Origin: Favolaschia claudopus
Taxonomy: Eukaryota > Basidiomycota > Agaricomycetes > Agaricales > Mycenaceae
Reading direction: 5' to 3'
Assembly: GCA_037176885.1 (NCBI GenBank)
Contig: JAWWNJ010000023.1
Span: 1,984,001-2,048,000, forward strand
DNA length: 64,000 nt
Numbering within the stretch: the stretch's first letter is position 1; each line of letters opens with the position of its first letter. Positions 33,350 to 43,911 of the stretch are shown here, piece after piece. Under the pieces are notes generated by a model. It did no database searches and had not been told where the DNA came from. It saw nothing but the letters and a program-made list of their open reading frames with translations. The position numbers and the translations under genes were made by a program.

Positions 33350-33985
33350 TACAGATTCGTAGGATTGTTTGATTGGGATCAGGGTGCCAAGTTCGTAGGA
33401 TATGATGGGTACGCTACAAAGTTCGTAGGATTGCCTTATATTACAGCATCCTTTGCCATACTGGGCACCAGTACCACATGGAACAAAGACAAAGAGCCAA
33501 CCTGAATTTATAGAATTGCCGGAGGCCGAATCATATGCCATCAGGAGTACAGGACAGTGCCGACACGGAACAGGGACTGCCGAAGGCCAAAATAACCTCA
33601 TGCCGAGGAGTTAGGGCAAGCGGAGCGCGCCCTAACTCCGGCAATCCAGCAAAATAACCCCGCCCCGACGGGTTAGAGTTAGGGTGAAGACAGAGTGATC
33701 CGCGCGAACGTGGCTTTAGTGTGCCGACCTGAGCGGCCCCGGTTCGGGGGACCCCCCGAGCGCAGCGAGGGAGGGGAGGGGACGGGAATGGTCGGTCCCC
33801 TTCGCGCAAACTACGGCGAAGGGTACCAACAGTGCCGAATCCTTGCCGAGGAGCTCAATTTCCCGCTAATCAATGTGCTTCATATTCTCAATTAGGCTAT
33901 CCTACGAACTTTCACAGTTTTACCATCAAATCCTACGAGCTTGGCACGTCGCTCCCAATCCTACTATCATACGAACTTGACATAT
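33350..33985. mobile_element. Long-TIR non-autonomous element with TTCGTAGGAT repeats
   Basis: About 90 bp at 33350-33440 is an imperfect inverted copy of 33895-33985. Both contain GTGCCAAG(T/C)TCGTAGGAT, TGATGG and AAGTTCGTAGGAT blocks in the same order. Each arm holds three TTCGTAGGAT-like units. The interior includes a perfect-stem hairpin (GAGTTAGGGC paired with GCCCTAACTC, about 33608-33638). It has no coding frame. Exact ends and target duplication are not resolved. Confidence 0.6.
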
Positions 33986-34128
33986 ACTCAAAAATAACCA
34001 GCCTTGTTTGTTTCATGCAATTTTCAAACCTAATTTAACGCGATCTACTATTGAAATCTGTTCATTCGTTATCTTGAGCCAGGTTGCACTAATCACGGTT
34101 ATTCTTCCGCTGGGTTAGAAATTGAACC

Positions 34129-34630
34129 TAGTGTTTCTCCGGCTTTGGCCTCAGGCCAAAAAGCCAGGGCTTTTTGGCTTTGGTACCAAGGCCAAAGCCA
34201 AGCCAAACTTTTGGCTTTTGACGGCTTTTGGCCCGGCTCGCTGGTCTTGCGAGCCAAAGCCAAGCCAAAAAGCCGTGGCTTTGTGGACCCCCCAGGAACC
34301 CCCTCTGGGAAACCAGTGTGGACCAGTTTTCAAGCTGTGTATACCCAATACAGAAGATGGGGACTCACAATGAAGTATGCAGAGCATACTGGAGGTCAGA
34401 TAAGCTTCTACACCATATTGATACCCCTTTGAGAGCGACTTATAATTTTTTTTCAACGTACAGAAAGCAGTCGGATGCGGCAGCCGAAAGCCATGGCTTA
34501 AGCCAAAGCCAGGCCGGGCCAAGCCAAAGCCATGGGGTTTGGCCCAGCCTGGGGTTTGAGGAAGCCAAAGCCACCTGAAAGCGGGCCAAAGCCCCGGCTT
34601 TCAGGCCAAGCCAAGGCCGGAAAAACACTA
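34129..34630. mobile_element. hAT-like MITE with 8-bp TSD (502 bp)
   Basis: It starts TAGTGTTTCTCCGGCTTTGG and ends with the inverted copy (TAGTGTTTTTCCGGCCTTGG on the other strand). It is flanked by ATTGAACC at 34121-34128 and 34631-34638. An 8-bp duplication and TAGTG-type ends are typical of hAT elements. The interior is packed with GGCTTTGGC/GCCAAAGCC words, so it is highly self-complementary. It lies in the promoter of the TPR gene. The paralogous TPR promoter carries the empty site once (43796-43803, inverted). Confidence 0.85.
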
Positions 34631-34715
34631 ATTGAACCAGTGATGAACCTTGGAAAATCATTGATGGGAACTATCGTAGTCACAGCGTGACATCCCTTTG
34701 TTTCTTGCTTTCAAC

Positions 34716-36974
34716 ATGGCCAGCGTCGCAGCTCTGAAGGCGGAAGGGAACAGTCTTTTTGGTGCAAAAAACTTTGTGGATGCAGAGAAAAAGTATACTG
34801 GAGCCATCGAGGCCAGCGCCTCGGCCGACTCGAAAGGGTTGGCGGTGCTCTACGCAAATCGTTCAGCGTGTCGATTGTCTTTGAAAAGGTCAGTTCGTCA
34901 GCCGAATTGATACTTGCATTGAATGTACTTGCTTACGGCTCCCAGGTATTTAGATGCCAACGCAGATGCCACTAAGGTCCGCGCTCAGATATTTTCCGAG
35001 AAAATTCATTGTTTTTGACGCGACGAGACAGGCAACAGACCTGGATCCTACTTACGCGAAAGCCCATGCGCGACTGGCTACTTCAGAGGACGTCAGCCTC
35101 CCCCTGTACTATAATCCTTTCCATCTCACATCTTTCTTTGCACAGCAATTGGGGGCTCCCCACAAGAGCAAAGAAAGTTGGCAGAAAGCGCTGGATGCGC
35201 TGCCCAAGACAAACCTCACTCCGGCTGAGGAGACGCAAAAGACCCAGTACACCGCTGGCCTGAGAGCCGCGATATCTGCGCTGGCTCAACTTAACAACAC
35301 CAAGCATTATATTCCGAATGCCAATCCCCGTCAACCCGGAGGGACGCCATTCATATGGCAAGGTAACGGTCGGATGCCTTGGGACCTGGCTGCACCCATT
35401 GTTGCACGCCTGAGAAACGAACCAAAGACACCTGATAATCTACGTAGTAGCGTGCGTGGTTCGATCGCTATGGTTCTACAGTTACTGATAGCTTCGCAGG
35501 CTTGGGTAATCCATCACGCCTATGAGGTTGTTTTTGTTCGACTTGCCTGCTTCGCATTCCATGTTTTGACTGTTTGTTAAGGATTGGACGAATGGGCTCA
35601 ACATGATTCGTCAAGTGAAGGTTCTCGATGAGAGGACTGGAGCCATGACGGGCATGATCGGTGTATGTTCATTGCCCGTTCGCTCTCTGACTCTGTTTGT
35701 TCACGCAGCGTAATTTCAGGCTATCGCACATATAACCAACGGCATCATGCGTGATCCCCGCGTTATGCACATTCCCGATAACGAGTTCATTGGCCAGTAC
35801 AACAAACAAAGTCCGTTGTTAGCTCCCCCTCCCATTATGACTGCTCAACTACATTCTCCTGCGTATCAGTCACTTTAGAAGCCTTCCAAACGAAAGCATG
35901 GACGGAAGCTGGCCCCGAGATCATAATCAAAGAGGCTCTCGAAAGGCAGCGTACCCAGGGATGGGACGCTACACGTCCTGCTCTTTCGATTACCATCCGG
36001 TATGCCTCTGCACCGCTGCGTCTCTGAGGCCTGCCTAAATTATCATTCTCAGCGCGTGGATCATGCGGAGCATGATGTCGCTTGGTTTGTATCAGCAACA
36101 CCAGGTCGCAGTCGAATTTTACAGGAACTGCCTGACGGTCATTCGGACTCTACGTGATCATTGGATTCTCGAGTCCAAAGATGACCGGGGAGTTATTTTC
36201 GAGAAGTCTTTTATTTTCGGGATCCAGGGTCTCTATCTCGACGCTCTCATGCAGGTATGTACACGCGATTTCTCATTGGCTGTGCACTCACTTGGTTCAG
36301 TCATATCACAGCTCGAATGGGGCAGAGTCCCTAGAAGTGCTTTCGAACCTTTTCAAAGAGGCGAAGGTTCTCATTCGGGAAATAAACGAGACGTCGGGGC
36401 AGCCCCGAGAACATGATCCCGCGGATCCAGGCTTTCTCAGCTCGTTCTTCCTCTATCCCAAAGGCGAAGCATACGCGTAAGCACGTTGGCTTTTACTTGG
36501 TTGATTGATTTGAGAGTCTTATTTGGACCAGCATGAAGGGCTTTTATTACAATAAAATGGCCCTCAAAAGCGGGAACGACCCGAAAGAGTTTTTCCGCAA
36601 AGCAGCGCAGGAGTACCTGACGGCAGCTAGTGCATACCCGGAAGACGACGAACACCATCCCTGTATGTATATCCACGAATACGTCGCGTGTTGTTCTCTC
36701 GGATTAACGATGGTATTAAGCATTCTTGAATGCCGCGCTGGGCCATATGTTCAGCGCTGGCACGTTCCCACTTCGAGAGATAATGGACGTCATGAAACGA
36801 ATTCGATTGTCCGTGCCCAAGGCCAAAGCGATATGGGAGCGCTCTTCGCTAGGGGCCGGGGGTGTTTGGGACATCTTTGCTGGTGTCGAGAAGGAAGAGC
36901 AGAAGTTGCGTACTAGTATCGCAGAGGGGCAGTGCACGTTGGACTCGTGTGTTGGGATTGCAGGAGAAAACTAG
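34716..36974 (+). CDS. TPR co-chaperone-like protein, copy 1 (553 aa)
   Basis: Twelve exons: 34716-34888, 34946-34976, 35032-35091, 35146-35451, 35500-35526, 35582-35662, 35720-35810, 35870-35999, 36053-36254, 36301-36476, 36532-36662 and 36721-36974. The N-terminus is a three-TPR block of the STI1/SGT type (ALKAEGNSLFGAKNFVDAEKKYT, VLYANRSACRLSLKRY, ATDLDPTYAKAHARLA), a likely chaperone tail-binding clamp. After a linker (NPRQPGGTPFIWQGNGRMPWDLA) comes a long helical domain with AIAHITNGIMRDPRVMHIPDNE, WIMRSMMSLGLYQQHQVAVEFYRN and RIRLSVPKAKAIWERSSLG. I do not recognise that domain, but it is strongly conserved in the paralog at 41409-43716. No signal peptide; probably cytosolic. Confidence 0.8.
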
Positions 36975-37424
36975 TACTCAATAGCACTCAAGGTCTTGTT
37001 GGTATTGTACGTCTGAATAATCTGATGCCGAGTCTCGTTGCTTTCTTTAGAACTTGAGGACCACTCACATATATTAATTACTAGTATTGCCAGCTTGTTC
37101 TGTCTGGTTTCACCTGCTTACGCGTCGCTTTCTCCAGCAGCTCCGTATGATCTCTGCTAAAGTTACCACATCCGCTGAAGCATATGCGCCGTCGATATCT
37201 TTCTCATTTACAATCTCTCTTGTTCGGAAATGGGCTCACGCGACCTTGGCGTGACCGCGTTAAATTCTCGTGACCGCCAGCAAAAGCCTGACTCTCTTCA
37301 GCGCTCTCTTCCAACTCTCTTCCACTACTAGACTCTTCTCTTGCGTTCACTGGACTCACGCGATATGAATACAACTTGAATACACCGGTCGCATTGCAAA
37401 TATACAGCCCAAAAACTACACCCT
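36975..37424. other. Intergenic, convergent 3' region
   Basis: This separates the TPR gene (+) from the FAD oxidase (-). Nothing recognised. Confidence 0.5.
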
Positions 37425-39199
37425 TCAAAAGCCCAAGTCGGCGAGTTCCTGAAGATCCGCCACGATATCTTTCGTCTCATACACTTCCCACTGTTTTCCA
37501 GCCAGAGAATCTGTCAAGTCTTCATCGTCCCCCTGATCGAGTGCGCCTTGGCCTTCATCTTTGCCCTTATCCTTGTCACCCTTACCCTTGTCGCCCTTCC
37601 CATTGTCGCCCTCGTCCTTGTCACCTTTGCCTCCTTCTTTGGAGCCAGGAAGACGAACACCCTGGTCAGATTGGAAGAAATTCTCTTTGTCCCATTTTTG
37701 CTTGATGCGGCGCAGCTCCTCTTCGTTGTCTCCCCAATACATACGCTCCGAAATGGATCCTGGCAGCGCGCCATCTGGGAAGTTGACAAACGCGGCCATG
37801 CCGTTGAGCGAGAGCGGTCGCAATTCCGCCTTGGCGTCACGCAGGAATGCGCGCATGTCGCGCTCCATCCATTTGTCCTCCCACTCGAGAGTGAGGTACA
37901 TGTGGTAAATTGCTTTGCGCCAGAAGAATGCCGAGTTGACGGGGGGAGAGGGATTGCTCATCTTACCACCAGAGTGGATGAAGGTGGCGAGGAATTCGAC
38001 GCGCTCGCCGGGGAAGGCTTTTCGGAATGCGGCGGCTTTCTCACGGATCAAGGTTGTGACGCGCTCGATGGTGGGGCGGTCGTTGGAGAAGACGAAGGAG
38101 CTATAGATGCTGTAGCTCTTGTTGGTGGGGAATGCTTTGACGGTTTCCTCGGACCATTGCGCGACGAGCGTCTCGTGCAGGAACCGTGTCGTCTTCTCGG
38201 GGAGGGAGCGCCGTTTGAGTTGTGTGACGAGTGTGGTGTGCTTGATGTACTTGTCGATGGTGGCATCGAAGTCCTCTTTGTCACCGTCAAAGTAGGTGAG
38301 GAACCGTACGCCATTACCTGACGGCAAGCGAAGATCGCAGATCCAGGTACTGTCAATGGTCATCCGCTCGGGCCAGTCGGTGGTGTAGAAGTCGTGCATC
38401 GTCGACATGAAATCGTCCTGGTCGAAAAGATCGGGCTCATCTTTCCCTGCGAACCACTGATACCGCCCAGCGACGACGACACCCCCGGGAGCACGTAACT
38501 GTTTCACGGCCAGCTTCATCTCGACCACCACACCGAAATTACCGCCCCCTGCGCCGCAGAGCGCCCAGAAAAGGCGGCCCTTGTCGGACTGGCGGTCATC
38601 GGTGTCCTTGACGGTGACGAGCTTACCATCGGCCGTCACAATCGATATTTCTTGAACGGTGTCACTGCCCATGCCGATGCTGCGTGAGAATGGGCCAAGT
38701 CCTCCGCCCAAGATGAACCCGCCGACGCCTACAAACGGACAGCGACCTTCGGCGCCGTTTTAGCTGAGTCGACATTCCGACGGATTATTCATTCACCTCC
38801 GTTGATCACATATCCATCCTCGCGATCGTTGATCAGAGTCTTATACACGTTACCCCACTGGCAGCCGCCACCGAACGTTATCGTCTTCTTCCTCATATCG
38901 AGCTTGGTCCAGTTCATTCGCCGCAGGTCGAGCGATACGCCCTCGAACGCCGTCGAGTGTCCCGCATACGAATGTCCTCCGCACTTGATCGTGAGCTGCA
39001 ACTTCAGCCTGCGCGCCTGCTGAATGATGGCCACTACGTGCTCCTGTGTTTCGGGCTGCAGCACGAACTCGGGACGCGCGAAGCGATAGAGGAGATTGGG
39101 TGTCGCGACCGAGCGTTCGTATTCCTCTTCTCCGCGCTCAAACACCGGGATTTTGTCTGCTTTGAACGCCTGAATGGCTGCGGTGAACTTCGGTGGCAT
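37425..39199 (-). CDS. FAD-linked oxidase, berberine-bridge-enzyme type (574 aa)
   Basis: Two exons: 39199-38797 and 38746-37425, joined by a 50-bp phase-1 intron. A PCMH-type FAD domain covers about residues 35-215. It has CGGHSYAGHS, whose His is the expected 8-alpha-histidyl flavin link, and across the splice junction GGRCPFVGVGGFILGGGLG, whose Cys would give the second covalent link. The substrate domain (LPEKTTRFLHETLVAQWSEE, FFWRKAIYHMYLTLEW) and the C-terminal BBE motif (MYWGDNEEELRRIKQKWDKENFF) follow. After the motif an extra charged tail of about 90 residues begins with GDKDEGDNGKGDKGKGDKDK-like repeats, absent from typical members. No signal peptide is visible, unlike many secreted BBE-like oxidases. 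Likely oxidises a carbohydrate or secondary metabolite. Confidence 0.85.
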
Positions 39200-39485
39200 G
39201 GTATCCCGATGGACGAAGAGACGTGTTCACCTCACAAACGTACAGACGCGCCAAACAACGGGCATTTATGGAATCCGGTGACAACACTTGACCGGTTTTC
39301 GTGCAAGCTGTCTGCGAACTCCAATTTTGTCTGTCATACTGTGTGCCAATCTGCTCGGCAGTGGCCCAGTGGGACAGAAACTCAATTCTTACTCGCCTTC
39401 CGCCTTGTGCCCTGACGTTCAGGAATATGGGCCGCGGTGTGTATAAAACCGGGTCTCTTGATCTCCCGCAGCATTCGCACTTGCT

Positions 39486-41230
39486 ATGGGTATTCACGCA
39501 GACGCGCAGCAAGGAGTGCTCGACAAGGCGGCGCTCACGCGTTACCTCCAGTCCAACCCCGACATCCTCAGCGAATTGGATGCAAGCACAGGCCGCACAC
39601 CTCTAGCCACCGCAACGGTAGCTGGCTTCGCAGATGAGGTCGACCTGCTTCTCAAGAGGGGCGCCAAACCCGAAGCGCTTTCTCGAGCTGGCGAAACAGT
39701 CCTCCTGCTCGCTAACCGCGAGACGAAGAAGAACCGGCCCAGAATCGTGCAGCTCCTCTTGGACAAAATGCCAGCTACTTCTATCGACGCTACCACCGCC
39801 GCTGACGCCAACAACACGCCGCTCATGTTCGCCGTGCTCAACGGCGACGTCGAATCCGTCCGACTGCTCGTCAAGGCTGGTGCTAGTCGGACCGTAACCA
39901 ACAGCAGAGGAGTGTCCGCTCAACAAATGGCCGATGGCGCGAGCGACAAAGCCGTCAAACGTGCAATCAACCCGAATGAGCAATCGAGTATAGCGAAGCT
40001 TACCGCTGTCGTCGGCTCTTTCCTGCAGTACATCGTCGCCTGGGTCAACAAGACTGCCAAAGGGGTCGCGCAGCGGTTGTTTGGATACAATCCAAAATTT
40101 GACAAGGGCATCGATGAGGTCAGTCACGTCGTCCTCCCATTGACTCCCAAATTGCGGCTGAACAAACACACAGGCGGTCAACTATGGGGAGACCCCTAAC
40201 AAGGCAGAGTTCCTCGAGAACGTCGATGACTTCGTCCAAAAGAACCCGGTGCTGGAACGTTTCTTCAAAGGCAACCCGAATTACATCCAGGAACTCGCGA
40301 AGAAGGCCACTGAATTGAAGGATGACCCCAGCACACCGCTCGGACAACCGGACCTCCTGCCAAAGACAATTAAGGTTACCTTGCACCAGCAAGTTATCTA
40401 CTGTGGTATGTCGCCGCCATGCATGCTTAATCTCCTCTGACTTCTTCCGCAGACGACAGCTCCTCGATGAAGCGTGACGGTCGCTGGGAAGCTCAGGTGC
40501 GCATGGTCAAGAAAATCGCCCAGATCACGACGCGTGTCCTCCCCGAGGGTGACGGCGTCGCCTTGCGCTTCATCAACCAGGACGTCGACAACTCTGAGAA
40601 ACTCAGTCTTCAGGACATTGGGCGAATCATCGACGGCATGTCATGGCAGCGTAACGGTGACACTGCGATTGGGACATTCTTGAAATCAAAGATCCTGGAG
40701 CCGCTGGTGTATAGCCAATTGAAAGCGAAGCCCCCTACGTTCAAAAGACCGCTGCTTATCTCCGTTATAACGGATGGGATGCCTTCGCAGGAAAGCGACG
40801 ACACTTTCGTCGACGCTATCAAAGAGTGCGGTGATGAGTTGTCGAAGGCCGGGTACCCTCGTGAGAGTGAGTTGCAACTCTGTCCTGCTATCGTTAGCTC
40901 TGACTCCGCTGTATAGGTGTGAAGTTCATGATCGGCCAAATTGGAACGGCAAAGTCAGCGGCTGCATTCCTCAAAGGCGTAGGCGAGAACCCGGCAATTT
41001 CCGATATGGTATACGTGACCTCGGGTAAGTATACTGTCTAAATTCTGAGGCTCAAACCCTGGCTTGAACACCAAACAGATCAGTTGGATGAAAGACTGTC
41101 CCAGTTCAAGGAAAAGGAGGGCGATATCGATCGCTGGGTGAGTTCTTTTGCGACTCGTAATAGCTTCTCTGCATGTTGACTTCGCTTTCTTCAGCTGATA
41201 GAAACGCTGTTCTCGCCCATCAAAAATTGA
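39486..41230 (+). CDS. Ankyrin-repeat plus VWA-domain protein
   Basis: Six exons: 39486-40118, 40174-40405, 40453-40866, 40917-41024, 41079-41137 and 41195-41230. The N-terminal half has ankyrin repeats (TGRTPLATATVAGFADEVDLL, NNTPLMFAVLNGDVESVRLL). A central helical linker (EFLENVDDFVQKNPVLERFF) leads to a von Willebrand A domain. The domain has a MIDAS DxSxS (DDSSS at the start of exon 3), GDTAIGTFL and LLISVITDGMPSQESDD, ending with KFMIGQIGTAKSAAAFLKGV. An intracellular metal-dependent binding or scaffolding role is expected; the partner is unknown. The gene is divergent from the FAD oxidase (287 bp apart). Confidence 0.85.
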
Positions 41231-41408
41231 GAGGGCGCAGAGTGAACTCTCAGGATTTCAGGCTCACCCATGGACATTGTTAGCGTAGCGTGTTTTTTGA
41301 GATTTATGCAACATTTTCTAGTCTAATTAGTGCATGCTTCGAATGCGAGTTGGTGATCCCATTCCGATTTCCGACTGCCAGCCATTTTGATATCTAGTTT
41401 GACTTTGC

Positions 41409-43716
41409 CTACGTTGACCCAGAATCTTCAGCTTCGACTTCCATCCCAACGCAGGCATCCAACGTAAATCGTCCCGCCGTTATTGCGTCACGCAACTCCT
41501 GCTCCTGGCGTGCAACACGATCGCACCTATCCCAGACACCTGCAGCACCAAGTGCCGAACGCTCCCATATCTTTTTGGCCTTGGGGACTGACAATCGAAT
41601 TTTTTTCATAACCTCCAACGTCTCACTGAGCGGAAACGTCCGCGCACTCAGCATTTTTTCAAGCGCGACGTTCAAAAAACCTGAGTAGAGTATCATTCAA
41701 TTGAGATGATACTGAGCATAAGGGAAAACATACCGGGATGGTGTTCGTCATCTTCAGGATAAGATTCAGCCGCGATCAAGTATTGTTGCGCCGATTTACG
41801 GAAAAGGATCCCAGATTCGGGGTCGTCTGCGCTGCATCTCAGAGCCAATGCATTATAGTAAAACCCCTGCATGCTGACTCCGAATGTTGCTTAGCTTGGG
41901 CAAAGAGAGTAAGTGGCCGATAAATACGTACGCAAAAGCCTTAGCCTTGGGATATATGAAGAATGAGCTAACGAAGCCCGGATCGACAGTTTTCGGAGGG
42001 CGGGGCTGACGAAGAGCTTCCTCTATATCACGAACGAGATCTTGAGCCTCCTTGAAAAGGTCCCCCAAAACTGCTTGCGGGGATGTGACATCGGATTTGT
42101 CAAAAGACTAACGGAATAATCGAATCAGCGAAGCCAATATCAGGCTGTCAGGACACACCTGCATCATAGCATTAAGGTAAAGCCCTTGTATCCCAAAAAC
42201 AAAGGATTGGTCAAAAATGACTCCTCGATTCTGCGAGGACTCCAGAATCCAATGGTCACGGAGAGTTCTAATCGCGGTCAGACAGTTCCTATAGAATTCG
42301 ACTGCAACCTTGTGCTGCTGATGTATGCCGGAAGAAAGCATGGCCCGCATAATCCACGCGCTGAAGAAATGTTTGAGCCGGGGTCGAGGGACCAGGGAGA
42401 GGACAATATACCGGATTGTGACCGAAAGGGCGGGACGAGTAGTGTCCCAGCCTTCTGTGCGCTGTCGCGCGAGGGCTTCTCGCACGATGACCTCGGGGCC
42501 GCCATCCGTCCAGGCTCTTCTTGCAGTGGCTTCGAATGTAACTGGGGACCAATGTGTGTGAGATGCATGAACCTGATGCAACAGACTCACTCTGTTTGTT
42601 GTACTTGCTTATGAAGTCTCCGTCGGGAAGATGCATCACGCGTGGGTCGCGCATGACGCCGTTGGTGAGGTCCACCACAGCCTGTAAGTATGAGGTGTCA
42701 TCGGCGCGACAAAAAAAAACAGACTGGGAGAGGAACAAGGACTCAGAGTATGATACGTACACCCAGAATACCTCCCATCGCTCCCGGGGTCGACTGAATG
42801 GGTGTCAGTTGATTCATTTTGTTTATTCCGTTCATGAAATTCTGAAATCCGGTCAGCAGACAGGATATACCAACGAAGTGGCGCAACAACTAAAACCTCA
42901 TAGGCAGCATGGATGACGCAGGCCTGGCACGTATTAGGAGATGAAAATGTAAAGTCAAATTTCAATCCACCCACACTGCTACGAATATCATCGGGTGTCG
43001 CCCCTTGAGTTCTGAAGCGTGCAACGATTGGAGCAGCAAGCTCCCAAGGCATCCGGCCATGACCTTGCCAGATAAACGGGGTGCCACCGCGTCCACGGGG
43101 GTCAGCTTGTGGAATGTAGTGTGCCGTGTTTTCCATTCTGGCGTTCGCAGACATGGCGGCTTTTAAGCCCGCAGCGTACTGAGTCTTCTGAGTCTCCTCA
43201 GCTGCGGTAAGATTCGTTTTGGGCAGGGCATCAAGCGCATTCTGCCAACTTGCTTTGCTCTTCTGGGGACATCCCAGTTGCTATCAGAGTCGAAGATAAG
43301 CAGTTTGAAAGATGAATAAGGAGAAGATACATCTTGAGCGGTCGCCAGCCTTGCATGAGCCTTTGCGTAATTGGGGTCGAGCTCTGTTGCCTGTTTCATA
43401 TAGGTCAAAGTCTGGGAACAATGTCGAGGGAACAACTTGGAAGCAAACCTTGGTGGCATCGACCTTAGCATCCAGATACCTCATAGATACAGTCAGTAGA
43501 GACGTTCCAAGCGTTCACGTATCAGATTCTGGTGGTGGTCAACCTTTTCAACGATAATCGACATGCTGAGCGATTTGCATGAAGCACGGCCAACCCTCTC
43601 AAATCGACGGCGTCGCTAGCTTCGATGGCCGCTGTATACTTTTTCTCGGCCTCCAAATAGTTTTTAGCTAGAAATAGGGTGTTCCCTTCTGCCTTGAGGG
43701 CTGCGACGCTGGTCAT
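41409..43716 (-). CDS. TPR co-chaperone-like protein, copy 2
   Basis: Paralog of the gene at 34716-36974 in inverted orientation, with the same exon plan. The N-terminal TPR block reads ALKAEGNTLFLAKNYLEAEK, VLHANRSACRLSLKR and ATELDPNYAKAHARLATAQD. The conserved domain follows: RGRGGTPFIWQGHGRMPWELA, WIMRAMLSSGIHQQHKVAVEF, HWILESSQNRGVIFDQSFVF and KKIRLSVPKAKKIWERSALGAAG. The stop is at 41409-41411. The upstream 100 bp still resembles the promoter of copy 1 (shared ATTGAACC, CACAGCG and CTTTCAACATG), which supports a segmental duplication. The gene starts 196 bp downstream of the beta-lactamase-like copy 2. Confidence 0.8.
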
Positions 43717-43795
43717 GTTGAAAGTGGGAGACAAAGAGAACGGTGACCGCTGTGACTCGTCACGGTGACATTCAGCATCATTGATGGATTTCCAC

Positions 43796-43803
43796 GGTTC
43801 AAT
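43796..43803 (-). other. Empty target site of the hAT-like MITE
   Basis: On the minus strand this reads ATTGAACC once, in the same promoter context as the duplicated ATTGAACC flanking the MITE at 34129-34630. It is a paralogous empty site confirming the element borders. Confidence 0.7.
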
Positions 43804-43911
43804 TTTTGGTTCAACTTCAGGAAACGAGTTGAAATTCAGTTTGGAGTATCTCGACGAGAAATTCGGAGCCCATTATCCGTGCAGTGACAGCCCACCACTG
43901 CTAAGTGCTAA

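Noticed and set aside
37548..38321. 257-codon plus-strand frame with a hydrophobic start
   Set aside because: It is antisense to the FAD oxidase, whose flavin-binding motifs and intron are clear.
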